A stretch of DNA of 64,000 nucleotides from Vulcanimicrobiota bacterium (GCA_027307235.1 DAHUXH010000020.1:1-64000), one strand, 5' to 3'. Counted from the stretch's first letter, positions 52,528 to 60,313 are shown. A program made the numbers and translations. Notes: a model not told the origin generated them from the sequence alone.

Positions 52528-54461
52528 GAACCTGTCGCGGTATGCGGAACCACGAGCGATGCCAGTGCGGCGACGAGATCGCCGATGAGCACCGGGCGTT
52601 CGATCACGGCGGAGGGGACCAGGCGGCGCGAGTCTTCGTTGGTGAGAACGATCAGCGGGACGTTGTGTTCCGCGCGAAGTGCGCGTAATCGTCCGACGTT
52701 CTGCGTGCTCAGCGCCGAAGGATCGACGTTGATCACGATCGCGTCGTGCGCAAGATCCTCGATCATCGCCAGCAATTCGGCGGCGTCGACCGCGACCGAG
52801 ACGCGATACCCCGCATCGCGCAGCGAATGGGCGAGTACCGAATTCGCGTCGGACACCGGATCCAGAAGTGCGATCAACGCGACGTCGCCGCGACCGGTGA
52901 CGCGACGGGGAAGCGTGACGGTGAACGTGCTGCCCTTGCCTTCGCGGCTCTCGACCTCAATCGTGCCGCCGTGCAGGGCCACCAGTTGTTTGCTTAAGAA
53001 CAGTCCGAAGCCGGTTCCGCCGATACCGAGTTTACGCGCATTCGAACCCCGCTGAAAGCGCTCGAAAATGCGCTGCAGGTCGCCGGCTGGGATGCCGATG
53101 CCGCGATCTTGCACACGCACGACGACGTGATCGGTCTGACCGTCGATCTCGACACTCACCGCGGTCGATCCAGGTGAATACTTGATGCCGTTTTCGACGA
53201 GATTGTAGAACACCTGACGCAAGCGCGGCACGTCGCCGATCACCGTCGCATCTCCGTTCACGCTGATGTCGAGAACGCTGCGATCCGCGAAGTCGTACGC
53301 AAGATCGCGTACGAGCACCGCCAGATCGACCGTCTCTCTTTGTAGCGAAACTTCATTGCGTTCCAGGCGCGAGAGCGTCAGCGTGTCCACCGCCAATTCA
53401 TTGAGCTGCAGCGCGGTGCGTTTGATGGTGGCGATGAATTCCCGCTGATCGTCATTGACGTCGCCGACCTCTCCTACCAAGTCCGCAAATCCGACGATAG
53501 AGGTCAGCGGCGTGCGAAAATCGTGCGCGAGCATCGCAATCAGATCGGTCTTGGTCTGGTTCAGTTCCAGCACCACCGAGCGGCGCACTTCGAGTTCCCG
53601 GTAGAGCGACACGTTATGAGCGGCGACGGAAAAATACTCGGCAAGCAAATCGAGGGCGAACAGATCGGTCTCGCGCAATTGACGGCCGTTGCGCGCCTGG
53701 ACCACGACGGCATAGGATGTCGAGCCGTGCTTTCCGGCGGCCACCGCCGCTCGAACGTGCCGGTCGTCGACAACGTGCCCACGCGTGCGCAGTGCATGCT
53801 CGATCAATGGATCGACGATCGTCTTCGCGTCATCGAGAGCGTCGAAGTCGTCGATCGCGCGGCCCCGGCCGTCGCTGCTAATGCCATACACCTCGATACG
53901 CGCATGCAGAATCTCCTCGGCGCTCTTACGAAAGGTATCGATGAGACTGCGCGAGTCCAGCGAAGCAAAGAGGCTGCGCGCGGTTTGCGTGAGCGAAAAG
54001 AGCCGGCGATGCTCGTCTTCCATCGCCGCTTCGTACTCGACGAGGGTCGTCACGTCGCGCTCGACCGAGATCCAATGAGTGATGTGCTGATCGTCGTCGG
54101 CGACCGGATAGAGCGTCACGTCGTTCCAAAAGCTCGTGCCGTCTTTTCGGTACGAGACGATCTGAACGTGCAGCGGCCGTCCGGCGGCAAGCGCGGCACG
54201 CACTTCGCGCATGCCCTGGTCGTCGGGCATGTTTTGGCGGAAAAACTTCACCGGGCGCCCGATGGCTTCGTCCCGCGAGTAGCCGGTTTGTCGCGTGTAC
54301 GCGTCGTTCATGTACGCAACACGTAAATCGCCGTCCGATGGATCGACCCGATAGACGAGGATCACGTCGCCCGCGACGTTGATCGCTCGCATCATTAGGT
54401 CGCGCTCGAGGTCCAATCCGGGACGCACCGTATCGCTATGCGTTCGCTTTTGAGCCGCCAC
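52524..54461 (-). CDS. PAS-GAF-histidine kinase with degenerate receiver
   Basis: A 645-aa cytosolic sensor kinase. The PAS domain (about 25-140) is LOV-like (YTRQTGYSRDEAIGRPVKFF) but lacks the flavin-binding cysteine of true LOV domains (GRPVKFF in place of GRNCRFL). A GAF-like segment (about 155-285) is followed by HisKA with H313 (MLAHDFRTPLTSIVGFADL), then HATPase_c with the N box FYNLVENGIKYS, the G1 box DRGIGIP, and GTGFGLFLSKQLV. The C-terminal ~110 residues look like a receiver but have Asn where the phospho-Asp should be (AIVINVDPSAL). No partner response regulator is adjacent. It lies downstream of the alpha/beta hydrolase gene (26-base overlap). Confidence 0.85.
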   Translation of the reverse strand: MAAQKRTHSDTVRPGLDLERDLMMRAINVAGDVILVYRVDPSDGDLRVAYMNDAYTRQTGYSRDEAIGRPVKFFRQNMPDDQGMREVRAALAAGRPLHVQIVSYRKDGTSFWNDVTLYPVADDDQHITHWISVERDVTTLVEYEAAMEDEHRRLFSLTQTARSLFASLDSRSLIDTFRKSAEEILHARIEVYGISSDGRGRAIDDFDALDDAKTIVDPLIEHALRTRGHVVDDRHVRAAVAAGKHGSTSYAVVVQARNGRQLRETDLFALDLLAEYFSVAAHNVSLYRELEVRRSVVLELNQTKTDLIAMLAHDFRTPLTSIVGFADLVGEVGDVNDDQREFIATIKRTALQLNELAVDTLTLSRLERNEVSLQRETVDLAVLVRDLAYDFADRSVLDISVNGDATVIGDVPRLRQVFYNLVENGIKYSPGSTAVSVEIDGQTDHVVVRVQDRGIGIPAGDLQRIFERFQRGSNARKLGIGGTGFGLFLSKQLVALHGGTIEVESREGKGSTFTVTLPRRVTGRGDVALIALLDPVSDANSVLAHSLRDAGYRVSVAVDAAELLAMIEDLAHDAIVINVDPSALSTQNVGRLRALRAEHNVPLIVLTNEDSRRLVPSAVIERPVLIGDLVAALASLVVPHTATGS

Positions 54462-55254
54462 GCGAACGCTCTCTTAGAAATGAGTCGAGAATGGAGTTGA
54501 AGGTTTGCGGCGCGTCTGCATTGCAGACGTGGCCCGCGTCCGCGACGACGTCGAGTCGAGCATCGGGAATGCCGGTTGCGATTTCCTGCGAGAGGATCAA
54601 CGGCGCGATCGTGTCATGCTCACCGCAAAGCACCAACACCGGCACGTCGATCGAAGGCAGCAGGTCGCGGTAGTCGCCCGCCCACGTGGCATGCGTCGCC
54701 GCCACGTACGCATCGACGGACTTGCATGCCATCTGCGTGAGCGTCTCGGCAACGCGGTGCGCGGGCAATCCGAGCTGCATGACACGTTCTTCGGCGAACG
54801 TGCGCATCGAACCGGCTACGCGTACGGCGTCGACAACGCGCTCGATGTACGCCCGCGCATTGGGATAGTGGGCAAAACTGCCGACGAAGGTCATCGATGC
54901 AATGCGTGAACGCACCCGCTGCCAGAGTTCGAACGCGACCACTCCGCCCAAGCTGCAGCCGACGATGTCGAAACGAGCGATCCCGGCGGCATCGGCGACC
55001 GCTAGGACGTCGCGTGCATAGCCTTCCCGAGAAATGGCGCGGAGATCGGCCGGATCGGTCATCGTTCCGTTCCCGCGCAATTCAACCGCATAGCAGCGCC
55101 GCCGCTCGGAGAACGCACGAAGCTGATCGTCCCAGACGGCTGCCGTCGAGCCTACACCATGAATAAACAGCACCGGGTCGCCGTCCTCACCGGCAAACCT
55201 TGCCCCGGTCTCCACGCCGTCGCTGGCGACGGCCCTCATGGTGCCGATGATCAT
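54436..55254 (-). CDS. Alpha/beta hydrolase
   Basis: A 272-aa hydrolase. The oxyanion strand is FIHGVGSTAAVWDDQLRAF, the nucleophile elbow is VGCSLGG (Ser), the acid is in LCGEHDTIAP and the base in ADAGHVCNADAP. This triad and spacing fit the esterase/3-oxoadipate enol-lactonase-like group (PcaD-like), although substrate cannot be assigned. The start ATG 55254 has AAGGA about 9 bases upstream. No signal peptide. It is divergent from the degenerate ABC pair and upstream of the histidine kinase gene. Confidence 0.85.
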   Translation of the reverse strand: MIIGTMRAVASDGVETGARFAGEDGDPVLFIHGVGSTAAVWDDQLRAFSERRRCYAVELRGNGTMTDPADLRAISREGYARDVLAVADAAGIARFDIVGCSLGGVVAFELWQRVRSRIASMTFVGSFAHYPNARAYIERVVDAVRVAGSMRTFAEERVMQLGLPAHRVAETLTQMACKSVDAYVAATHATWAGDYRDLLPSIDVPVLVLCGEHDTIAPLILSQEIATGIPDARLDVVADAGHVCNADAPQTFNSILDSFLRERSRGGSKANA

Positions 55255-55353
55255 TTCAGAATCCTTACAGGAGTCCGAGCATCCCGCCACGAGTTGATTC
55301 ATCGTCGTGGACGAATCACCCCGCACCCGCCCAATCCGGCGCTCCCCCGGTCG

Positions 55354-55926
55354 ATGACGATGCTTCGCATGCGCGACGCGACGTTCGCGCGCGGCGGCGA
55401 GTTCATCGTCCGCGCGACGTCGCTCGATCTTCTGTGCGGCGAACACCGCGCCGTCGTGTGCGCGCGCGCGAACGAAGCCCGCGTTCTGGCGCTCATGGCG
55501 TGCGCGCAAGTGAAACCGACGACCGGACACGTCTCCATCGGCGCATTTGACCCGCGCGTGCAACCGGTGCATTGCAAGCGATTGGTTGCGCACGTCGCAC
55601 ATGACGTGCAGCCGTTTGATTTTACATCGTTTGACGCATACGTTGATTTCCGCGCAACGTTGTGCGGCATTGACGCGATGTCCGCTCGTCTGCGCGCGCA
55701 TGCCGTGCTCGAACGCTTGAGCGGCGTCCATGAAGCGTTTGCCTATCCACTTGCGGCCGTGCTAGCCATGCAACCAAGGCTGCTCGTGATCGATCGCCCG
55801 CAACGCGCGTTCTTTGGTGCGATTCGCACCGTGACGGAGAACGTAACGCTGCTTTCGACACATTTGACCCACGATGATGCACAGGCGTTCACGCCGAGCG
55901 CACGCGTCGAAGAGGTGTCACGATGA
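55354..55926 (+). CDS. Degenerate ABC-type ATPase homologue
   Basis: A 190-aa protein aligning by position with an ABC ATPase domain but with the catalytic parts lost. The Walker A region reads CARANEARVLALMACAQVKP, lacking GxxGxGK(S/T), while the following PTTGHVSIGAFDP matches the usual 'PTxGxVxIxG.D'. The signature position (RLSGVHEAFAYPLAAVLAMQ) lacks LSGGQ, and Walker B is LLVIDRPQ without the catalytic Glu. The H-loop His may survive (LLSTHLTHDDAQAF). It overlaps a membrane-protein gene by 4 bases, as ATPase-permease pairs do. It cannot be a normal ATPase; it may be a regulatory or structural remnant that is still maintained as an open frame. Confidence 0.6.
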   Translation: MTMLRMRDATFARGGEFIVRATSLDLLCGEHRAVVCARANEARVLALMACAQVKPTTGHVSIGAFDPRVQPVHCKRLVAHVAHDVQPFDFTSFDAYVDFRATLCGIDAMSARLRAHAVLERLSGVHEAFAYPLAAVLAMQPRLLVIDRPQRAFFGAIRTVTENVTLLSTHLTHDDAQAFTPSARVEEVSR

Positions 55927-56519
55927 TCCGCGTTGCGGCCACCATGGCGATCGTGCGCGAGCGGTTACGCCGCGAACGTGCCATCCTGCTCTTCACCGTC
56001 GCCGGTGCGGGATTGATCGGATATATCAGCGCCGACGATGGTGCTGCTCGCTTCGGCATGCTCGGGTTTGCCGCGCTGATCGCGATAACAGCCGCTCTCG
56101 CCCAACGCCCCGGCCGTATGCGCGCGCTCGACGCAATCGAACGCGCCGCTCCGCTCTTCGGGCGCGAGCTGGCGCGCGCACGCGCATTGGTACCGGCCGC
56201 CGTCGGCATCGTGGCGACGCTGGCGGCGTGGCTGGGGAGCGCGCTCGCGCATCGACCCGCGAGCGGCACCGACTGGCTGATCGCATCGGCGGCGGCGGTA
56301 GTATCGGCGCTGATTGCACTGTCGGCGACGCTGCGCGAGGGTATCGCGCTCGCCGCGTATGTCGGCCTTGCAATGACATGCGCCGCAGTCGTCTTTGCGA
56401 CGGCTGCGGCGCACGTACGTTTCGCGCCTGCGATCGCGCTCTTCATGTGTGCGATCGCGGGGTATGTTGCCCTTCGGCAATACGGTGAGTTATTGGCTCG
56501 CCACGACGACGTCGGTTAG
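55923..56519 (+). CDS. Membrane protein, possible ABC-2-type permease partner
   Basis: A 198-aa integral membrane protein with about six hydrophobic segments (for example RAILLFTVAGAGLIGYISAD, ALIAITAALAQ and VGIVATLAAWLGSALAH). An amphipathic loop follows the second helix (RPGRMRALDAIERAAPLFGR). No family motif is certain. Position and the 4-base overlap with the degenerate ATPase gene suggest it was, or still is, the permease half of an ABC exporter. Its stop is shared with the converging DJ-1-like gene. Confidence 0.5.
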   Translation: MIRVAATMAIVRERLRRERAILLFTVAGAGLIGYISADDGAARFGMLGFAALIAITAALAQRPGRMRALDAIERAAPLFGRELARARALVPAAVGIVATLAAWLGSALAHRPASGTDWLIASAAAVVSALIALSATLREGIALAAYVGLAMTCAAVVFATAAAHVRFAPAIALFMCAIAGYVALRQYGELLARHDDVG

Positions 56520-57079
56520 GCGACGGGAGCGGTTCCGGATGCCGCGAGTTTTTCCAGCATCGCACGGTTGAATTGAACGATGTCTTCGCCGCCGCGCGTC
56601 GAGATCAAGTTCGAGTCTTGGACGGTCGGCTGATCGCGGTACAGACCGCCGGCGTTGCGAATATCGTCGGCGATCGCGTGCGCGCCGGTCACTTGCCGTC
56701 CGCGGGCCAACCGCGCCGAGATCAAGACCTGCGCGCCGTGACCAATTGAAAACACCGGTTTCTTCGCGTCGTCAAACTCCTTGACGAAGCGCAGCACGTC
56801 GGCGTTGGTGCGCAGACGATCCGGTGACGTTCCGCCCGGAATCAGCAGCGCATCAAAATCCTCGGCCGTGCAGTCGGCGACCAACTCCTCGGCTTTGGTC
56901 GTCATACCATCGTCCAAGCCACGCTTTCCGCGAATTCGCGTTAGGCTGCGCTGATCGAGACCGACAATGGTCACGACCGCACCCGCCTCTTCGAGCGCGC
57001 GCTGCGGCTCGGCTACATCCATCTCCTCGAAGCCGTCCCCGATGAGGGCGGCTATACGTTTTCCATCGACACCTTGCAT
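56516..57079 (-). CDS. DJ-1/PfpI-family protein lacking the nucleophile cysteine
   Basis: A 187-aa DJ-1/PfpI homologue. The fold is clear: IAALIGDGFEEMDVAEPQRA with the conserved Glu, ALLIPGGTSPDRLR, then the nucleophile elbow and TGAHAIADDIRNAGG. At the elbow the usual 'AICHGPQ' reads FSIGHGAQ: residue 113 is Gly where the catalytic Cys should be, with His114 present. Codon GGT encodes the Gly unambiguously. Classical protease/deglycase chemistry is therefore not expected; chaperone-like or other roles are possible. It converges on the membrane-protein gene with a shared stop. Confidence 0.82.
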   Translation of the reverse strand: MQGVDGKRIAALIGDGFEEMDVAEPQRALEEAGAVVTIVGLDQRSLTRIRGKRGLDDGMTTKAEELVADCTAEDFDALLIPGGTSPDRLRTNADVLRFVKEFDDAKKPVFSIGHGAQVLISARLARGRQVTGAHAIADDIRNAGGLYRDQPTVQDSNLISTRGGEDIVQFNRAMLEKLAASGTAPVA

Positions 57080-57114
57080 CCGGCGCGATTTCGCGCGCCC
57101 CCGGCGGCGGGCCT

Positions 57115-57618
57115 TTACGCGAGTTCGTCGCCCACCTGCTGCACCGCCGCGCGCAAGAGATAGGCAAACTCGAGTTCGAGCTTGCCGAGGGCGTCAAGAA
57201 GGTCGTCCTCTGCAATCGCCTTGAGCGTGAGATTTCGCCGCGTCATGTCGTGTTCGGGAACCTGATGGCGCGGGTTGATCTCGCGCATATAGATGCGCGC
57301 GTCATAGCGGATCGGCCCCTCGGGCAAGAAGTACAATGGGTCCAAGCCGAATGCGTACGTCGAGAGCGACAGGATGCCGGTGCGCTGCATGAACTCGACG
57401 GGCCGAACGCGCAGCGCGTGCGCGAAGCGAGCCAGCGCGGCGATGCCTACACGCCGCTCCCCGCGGAGCACGGCTTCACATTCGTCGTTCGAGAGGCCGG
57501 TGCTCGCAGCGAGTTTTTGCACCTCGACACCACGTTCGGACGCGAATTCCCGCAATGCCGAGCCGAACGCGGCCCCGCCTGCGGTCCCGTCACGTCCGTT
57601 CCACGCCGGTGCATTCAT
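57115..57618 (-). CDS. XRE-type helix-turn-helix protein, unknown target
   Basis: A 167-aa protein with an N-terminal Cro/CI-like helix-turn-helix (about 20-85): FASERGVEVQKLAASTGLSN, then DECEAVLRGERRVGIAALAR and FAHALRVRPVEFM. The C-terminal half has no recognised domain (charged, with DLLDALGKLELEFAYLLRAA as a helical end). It is co-transcribed behind the Rieske ferredoxin gene (4-base overlap of start and stop), so it may regulate this redox operon. DNA binding is inferred from the helix-turn-helix alone. Confidence 0.65.
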   Translation of the reverse strand: MNAPAWNGRDGTAGGAAFGSALREFASERGVEVQKLAASTGLSNDECEAVLRGERRVGIAALARFAHALRVRPVEFMQRTGILSLSTYAFGLDPLYFLPEGPIRYDARIYMREINPRHQVPEHDMTRRNLTLKAIAEDDLLDALGKLELEFAYLLRAAVQQVGDELA

Positions 57619-57944
57619 ACGAGCGGTTCCTTGCTGAGAGCGAGCAGATCGCCGTCGATGTGCACGGCGAATCGAGGGATAAATGCGAAGTCGCCGAGCG
57701 TCATCTTACCGGTTCGCACGTCGAAGCGCCACGCATGCCACGGGCACGTCACCATGTTGGCTTCGAGCTGCCCATCGGCGATCGGACTGCCCTGATGCGG
57801 GCAGCAGTTTTCGAGCGCATACAGTTCGCCGTTGACATTGAAGACCGCGACGTCGTAGTTTCCGACGGCGAATGCACGCGCCCCGCCGCGCGGAACATCC
57901 GATACGCGCCCGACGACGACGAATTCATGGTGCGGTGCGTTCAC
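57615..57944 (-). CDS. Rieske-type [2Fe-2S] ferredoxin
   Basis: A 109-aa soluble Rieske protein. The two ligand pairs are CCPHQGSP (C48 and H50) and TCPWHAWRFD (C67 and H70). The N-terminus HEFVVVGRVSDVPRGGARAF resembles the ferredoxin components of aromatic-ring dioxygenases and of NirD-like proteins. No signal peptide or membrane anchor, so it works in the cytosol. It lies one base after the short-chain dehydrogenase gene on this strand, in an operon with the FMN reductase; a shared redox pathway is plausible but its substrate is unknown. Confidence 0.88.
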   Translation of the reverse strand: MNAPHHEFVVVGRVSDVPRGGARAFAVGNYDVAVFNVNGELYALENCCPHQGSPIADGQLEANMVTCPWHAWRFDVRTGKMTLGDFAFIPRFAVHIDGDLLALSKEPLV

Positions 57945-57945
57945 G

Positions 57946-58716
57946 CTAACCGAACAATCCGCGGATCAAGCCGCCGTCGATGCCGATCGTCTGGCCGGTC
58001 ACGTAGCGCGCCGGCTCGCCGCACAAAAATGCGACCAGCGGCGCGAACTCTTGCGGGGTCGCGACGCGCCCAATCGGAATCTCGCTCTCCGCCGCACGAT
58101 GCAGCGCAGCTTCGTCGGGATAGAGTTCGCGCAAGCGATCGGTGATGACGCGTCCGGTGGCGATGCTGTTGACGGTGATGCCGTCGCGCGCGACCTCGTT
58201 CGAGAGCGTCTTGAGCGCCGCGACCAACGCCACGCGAAAACTATTTGAGAGTGCGAGATTGGCGATCGGTTGTTTCACCGTGGATGACGTCAGCGCGACG
58301 ATGCGCCCCCACTGCGCCGCGCGCATCCGCGGCAATACGCCTTCAACGATCTGCAGCATGCAGCGCAGGGTGACGCGATAGCCGTTGTCCCAATCATCAA
58401 GCGACAGCGACGTGCACGTGCCCGGTTTCGGGCCGCCGCCGTTGAGGATCGCGATGTCGACGCCGCCAAATGCGTCGCGAACGCCGTCGAGCATCGCCGC
58501 CACCGATGCCGCGTCCGATAAGTCGAGCGCGAAGGCACGTGCCTTCGGCGCGCCCGCCGCGTGAGCTTCGCGCACGAGCGTTTCGAGTTCAGCCTGCCGC
58601 CGTGCCGCCACCGCGAGCGTCGCGCCCTCGGCTGCAAGCGCGAGCGCAACCGCGCGGCCAAGCCCGCTGCTCGCGCCGGTGACGAGCGCAATGCGACCGG
58701 CGATGCCTACATCCAT
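57946..58716 (-). CDS. Short-chain dehydrogenase/reductase without canonical YxxxK
   Basis: A 256-aa Rossmann-fold oxidoreductase. The nucleotide loop is VTGASSGLGRAVALALAAEG, and the ILNGGGPKPG segment (NNAG position) and the C-terminal YVTGQTIGIDGGLIRGLFG are SDR-like. The active-site region reads SSTVKQPIANLALSNSFRVA, so the usual Tyr-x-x-x-Lys is replaced by a 'LSNxxR' form. I recall a subgroup of bacterial SDRs with this LSNxxR pattern; activity and substrate are unknown. The FMN reductase gene ends directly before its start. Confidence 0.82.
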   Translation of the reverse strand: MDVGIAGRIALVTGASSGLGRAVALALAAEGATLAVAARRQAELETLVREAHAAGAPKARAFALDLSDAASVAAMLDGVRDAFGGVDIAILNGGGPKPGTCTSLSLDDWDNGYRVTLRCMLQIVEGVLPRMRAAQWGRIVALTSSTVKQPIANLALSNSFRVALVAALKTLSNEVARDGITVNSIATGRVITDRLRELYPDEAALHRAAESEIPIGRVATPQEFAPLVAFLCGEPARYVTGQTIGIDGGLIRGLFG

Positions 58717-59298
58717 CTAGTACGGAACTCCCTTTTCACGTTGCCCGCGCAACGCTTCGATGTACCACGCGAACTCCTCGAAGAACTCCTCGTGCCGCGC
58801 CTCGAACCCATCATCGGTCGGATTGCCGGCATCGTCGAAGGCTTTTCCGACATACGGAACCGGCAGCAGCGACGGAATCGTCACCATGCCCATCTCGGCC
58901 AGCGACATGCGCAGTTGCATTGCCGCCCGCACGCCGCCGAAATATCCGCCTGAGTAACAGATGATTCCGGCCGGCCGCCAAAAGTATTCTTCCAGAAAGT
59001 GGTCGAGCAGATTCTTGAGGGCCGGCGGAATGCCGTGGTTGTACTCGCCGCTCACGATCGCGAAGCCGTCCGCGCGCCGATAGATTTCGGCGAGTTGTTC
59101 CATCACCGCCGGCGCCTGCCCGCGCGGAAATTCTTTGTACATGCGATCGAGCAGCGGTAAACGATACTCGAGCGGATCGATCAACATGGCTTCCCAGCCG
59201 CGCCGCTCGATCGCTTTGACGACGTAGCGCGCCGCTTTGATGCCCTGGCGCTCGGCGCGCACCGAGCCGAAGATCACCGGTACGAACGGCTGTGCCAT
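58717..59298 (-). CDS. NADPH-dependent FMN reductase-like flavoprotein
   Basis: A 193-aa flavodoxin-fold reductase. VPVIFGSVRAERQGIKAARY at the N-terminus is the FMN phosphate loop; FAIVSGEYNHGIPPALKNLL is the conserved flavin-binding stretch; and ICYSGGYFGGVRAAMQLRMS follows. It matches the NADPH-dependent FMN reductase family (SsuE/azoreductase-like). First gene of the minus-strand redox operon (FMN reductase, SDR, Rieske ferredoxin, XRE regulator), divergent from the thioesterase gene. Probable role: supplying reduced flavin or quinone reduction. Confidence 0.88.
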   Translation of the reverse strand: MAQPFVPVIFGSVRAERQGIKAARYVVKAIERRGWEAMLIDPLEYRLPLLDRMYKEFPRGQAPAVMEQLAEIYRRADGFAIVSGEYNHGIPPALKNLLDHFLEEYFWRPAGIICYSGGYFGGVRAAMQLRMSLAEMGMVTIPSLLPVPYVGKAFDDAGNPTDDGFEARHEEFFEEFAWYIEALRGQREKGVPY

Positions 59299-59392
59299 AA
59301 CGATCTCGATTGTCGCTGCGGCGGCAAAAACCTACGGCGTCACGCGATCGGGAACAAGGCGCGCCGCCTCGGCGCTCGAATGTGCGGCGCGT

Positions 59393-59776
59393 ATGGAAGA
59401 GCACATCGTCGAGCGTCGCACGGAGATCGTCTTTCCGCACGAGACCAACCATTACGGCACGCTCTTCGGCGGCAAGGCCCTCGCCTTGATGGACGTCGTA
59501 GCGTCGATCGCGGCGATGCGCGCATGCCGCAAACCGGTCGTGACCGCCTCCATCGACCGCATCGACTTCAAACAGCCGATTCACGTCGGTGAATTCGTCG
59601 AAGTCGTGGCGACGGTCGTGAACGTCGGTCGCACGTCGATCGCGGTTGAAGTCGAACTCTGGGCCGAGCATCCCCTCACGCGCGAGCGCCGGCTCTCGAC
59701 CGTGGGCAAGCTGGTGATGGTCGCGATCGGCCCGGACGGACGCCCGACGCCCGTGCGCGACGAGGCCGAGGTCTAG
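59393..59776 (+). CDS. Acyl-CoA thioesterase (hotdog fold)
   Basis: A 127-aa hotdog-fold hydrolase. PHETNHYGTLFGGKALALMD is the signature of the YciA/BFIT acyl-CoA hydrolases (N-x-x-G-x-x-x-G-G), followed by VVTASIDRIDFKQPIHVGEF. No cysteines or membrane segments in the catalytic region. ATG 59393 fits the family start; longer readings upstream overlap the divergent FMN reductase gene. Its stop sits at the edge of a perfect 12-bp palindrome (CTAGGCGCCTAG, 59773-59784). Confidence 0.88.
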   Translation: MEEHIVERRTEIVFPHETNHYGTLFGGKALALMDVVASIAAMRACRKPVVTASIDRIDFKQPIHVGEFVEVVATVVNVGRTSIAVEVELWAEHPLTRERRLSTVGKLVMVAIGPDGRPTPVRDEAEV

Positions 59777-59797
59777 GCGCCTAGCTCCGCAAAGCGC

Positions 59798-59827
59798 TTG
59801 CGCGGGCGGTGTGCCATTTGGTATGCT
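59798..59827 (+). promoter_or_regulatory. Probable sigma-70-type promoter of rpsO
   Basis: TTGCGC (59798-59803) and TATGCT (59822-59827) are separated by 18 bases, close to the -35/-10 consensus. Transcription would start about 70 bases before the rpsO ATG, leaving a leader that could hold an S15 autoregulatory structure, as is known in other bacteria; I did not resolve one. Downstream, TAAGGAG (59886-59892) provides a ribosome site for rpsO. Confidence 0.45.
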
Positions 59828-59901
59828 GCGTCGGTCGCCGGGACGGACTCCACGAGCCTGTACCCCGAGCGAGCCTATCCTGTTGTAAGGAGCCCTCTTC
59901 G

Positions 59902-60171
59902 ATGCCGCTCACCAAGGAACAAAAGGCGGAGCTTGCCGCCAAGTATGGCCGTTCGGCCAACGATACCGGTTCGGCTGAAGTGCAGGTCGCGGTTCTGACG
60001 ACCTCGATCAACCAGCTTACCGAGCACCTCAAGATTCACAAGAAGGATCATCACAGCCGCCGCGGCTTGCTGCTGCAAGTCGGCCAGCGCCGCCGCCTGC
60101 TGAACTATCTCCAGAAGTGCGACATCGAACGCTACCGTACATTAATTAGCGACCTCGGCCTCCGCCGCTAA
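59902..60171 (+). CDS. rpsO: Ribosomal protein S15
   Basis: An 89-aa small-subunit primary rRNA-binding protein. It shows [40 protein letters not shown] and [20 protein letters not shown], the core S15 signatures. Length 89 is normal. The 104-bp palindromic repeat begins 3 bases after the stop. In many bacteria rpsO is followed by pnp; here pnp lies 2.2 kb away with the two transketolase genes inserted on the other strand. Confidence 0.97.
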   Translation: MPLTKEQKAELAAKYGRSANDTGSAEVQVAVLTTSINQLTEHLKIHKKDHHSRRGLLLQVGQRRRLLNYLQKCDIERYRTLISDLGLRR

Positions 60172-60174
60172 GGC

Positions 60175-60278
60175 AAGGAAGCTGTGATTTCCGCCAGGCC
60201 TTCGTTGCGGAGAGGCTAGTGTACCGTAGTACACTTCGCCTCTCCGCGCCTCGGCCTGACGAGAATCACAGCTTCCTT
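60175..60278. repeat. 104-bp palindromic repeat, copy 3 (inverted)
   Basis: Same length and plan as copies 1 and 2 but in the opposite orientation: its inner 60 bases match the reverse complement of copy 1 closely. The arms share AAGGAAGCTGTGATT / AATCACAGCTTCCTT (60175-60189 with 60264-60278). The inner stem GGAGAGGC/GCCTCTCC is perfect, and the centre has GTACCGTAGTAC. It sits between rpsO (3 bases upstream) and the converging transketolase gene. Confidence 0.9.
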
Positions 60279-60313
60279 AGTTATGCGATAAGCTTCTTTA
60301 GCGCTGCGCTTTC

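Noticed and set aside
59773-59784. Perfect palindrome CTAGGCGCCTAG as a terminator or binding site.
   Set aside because: It is only 12 bp with no loop or T-run and overlaps the thioesterase stop; probably chance.
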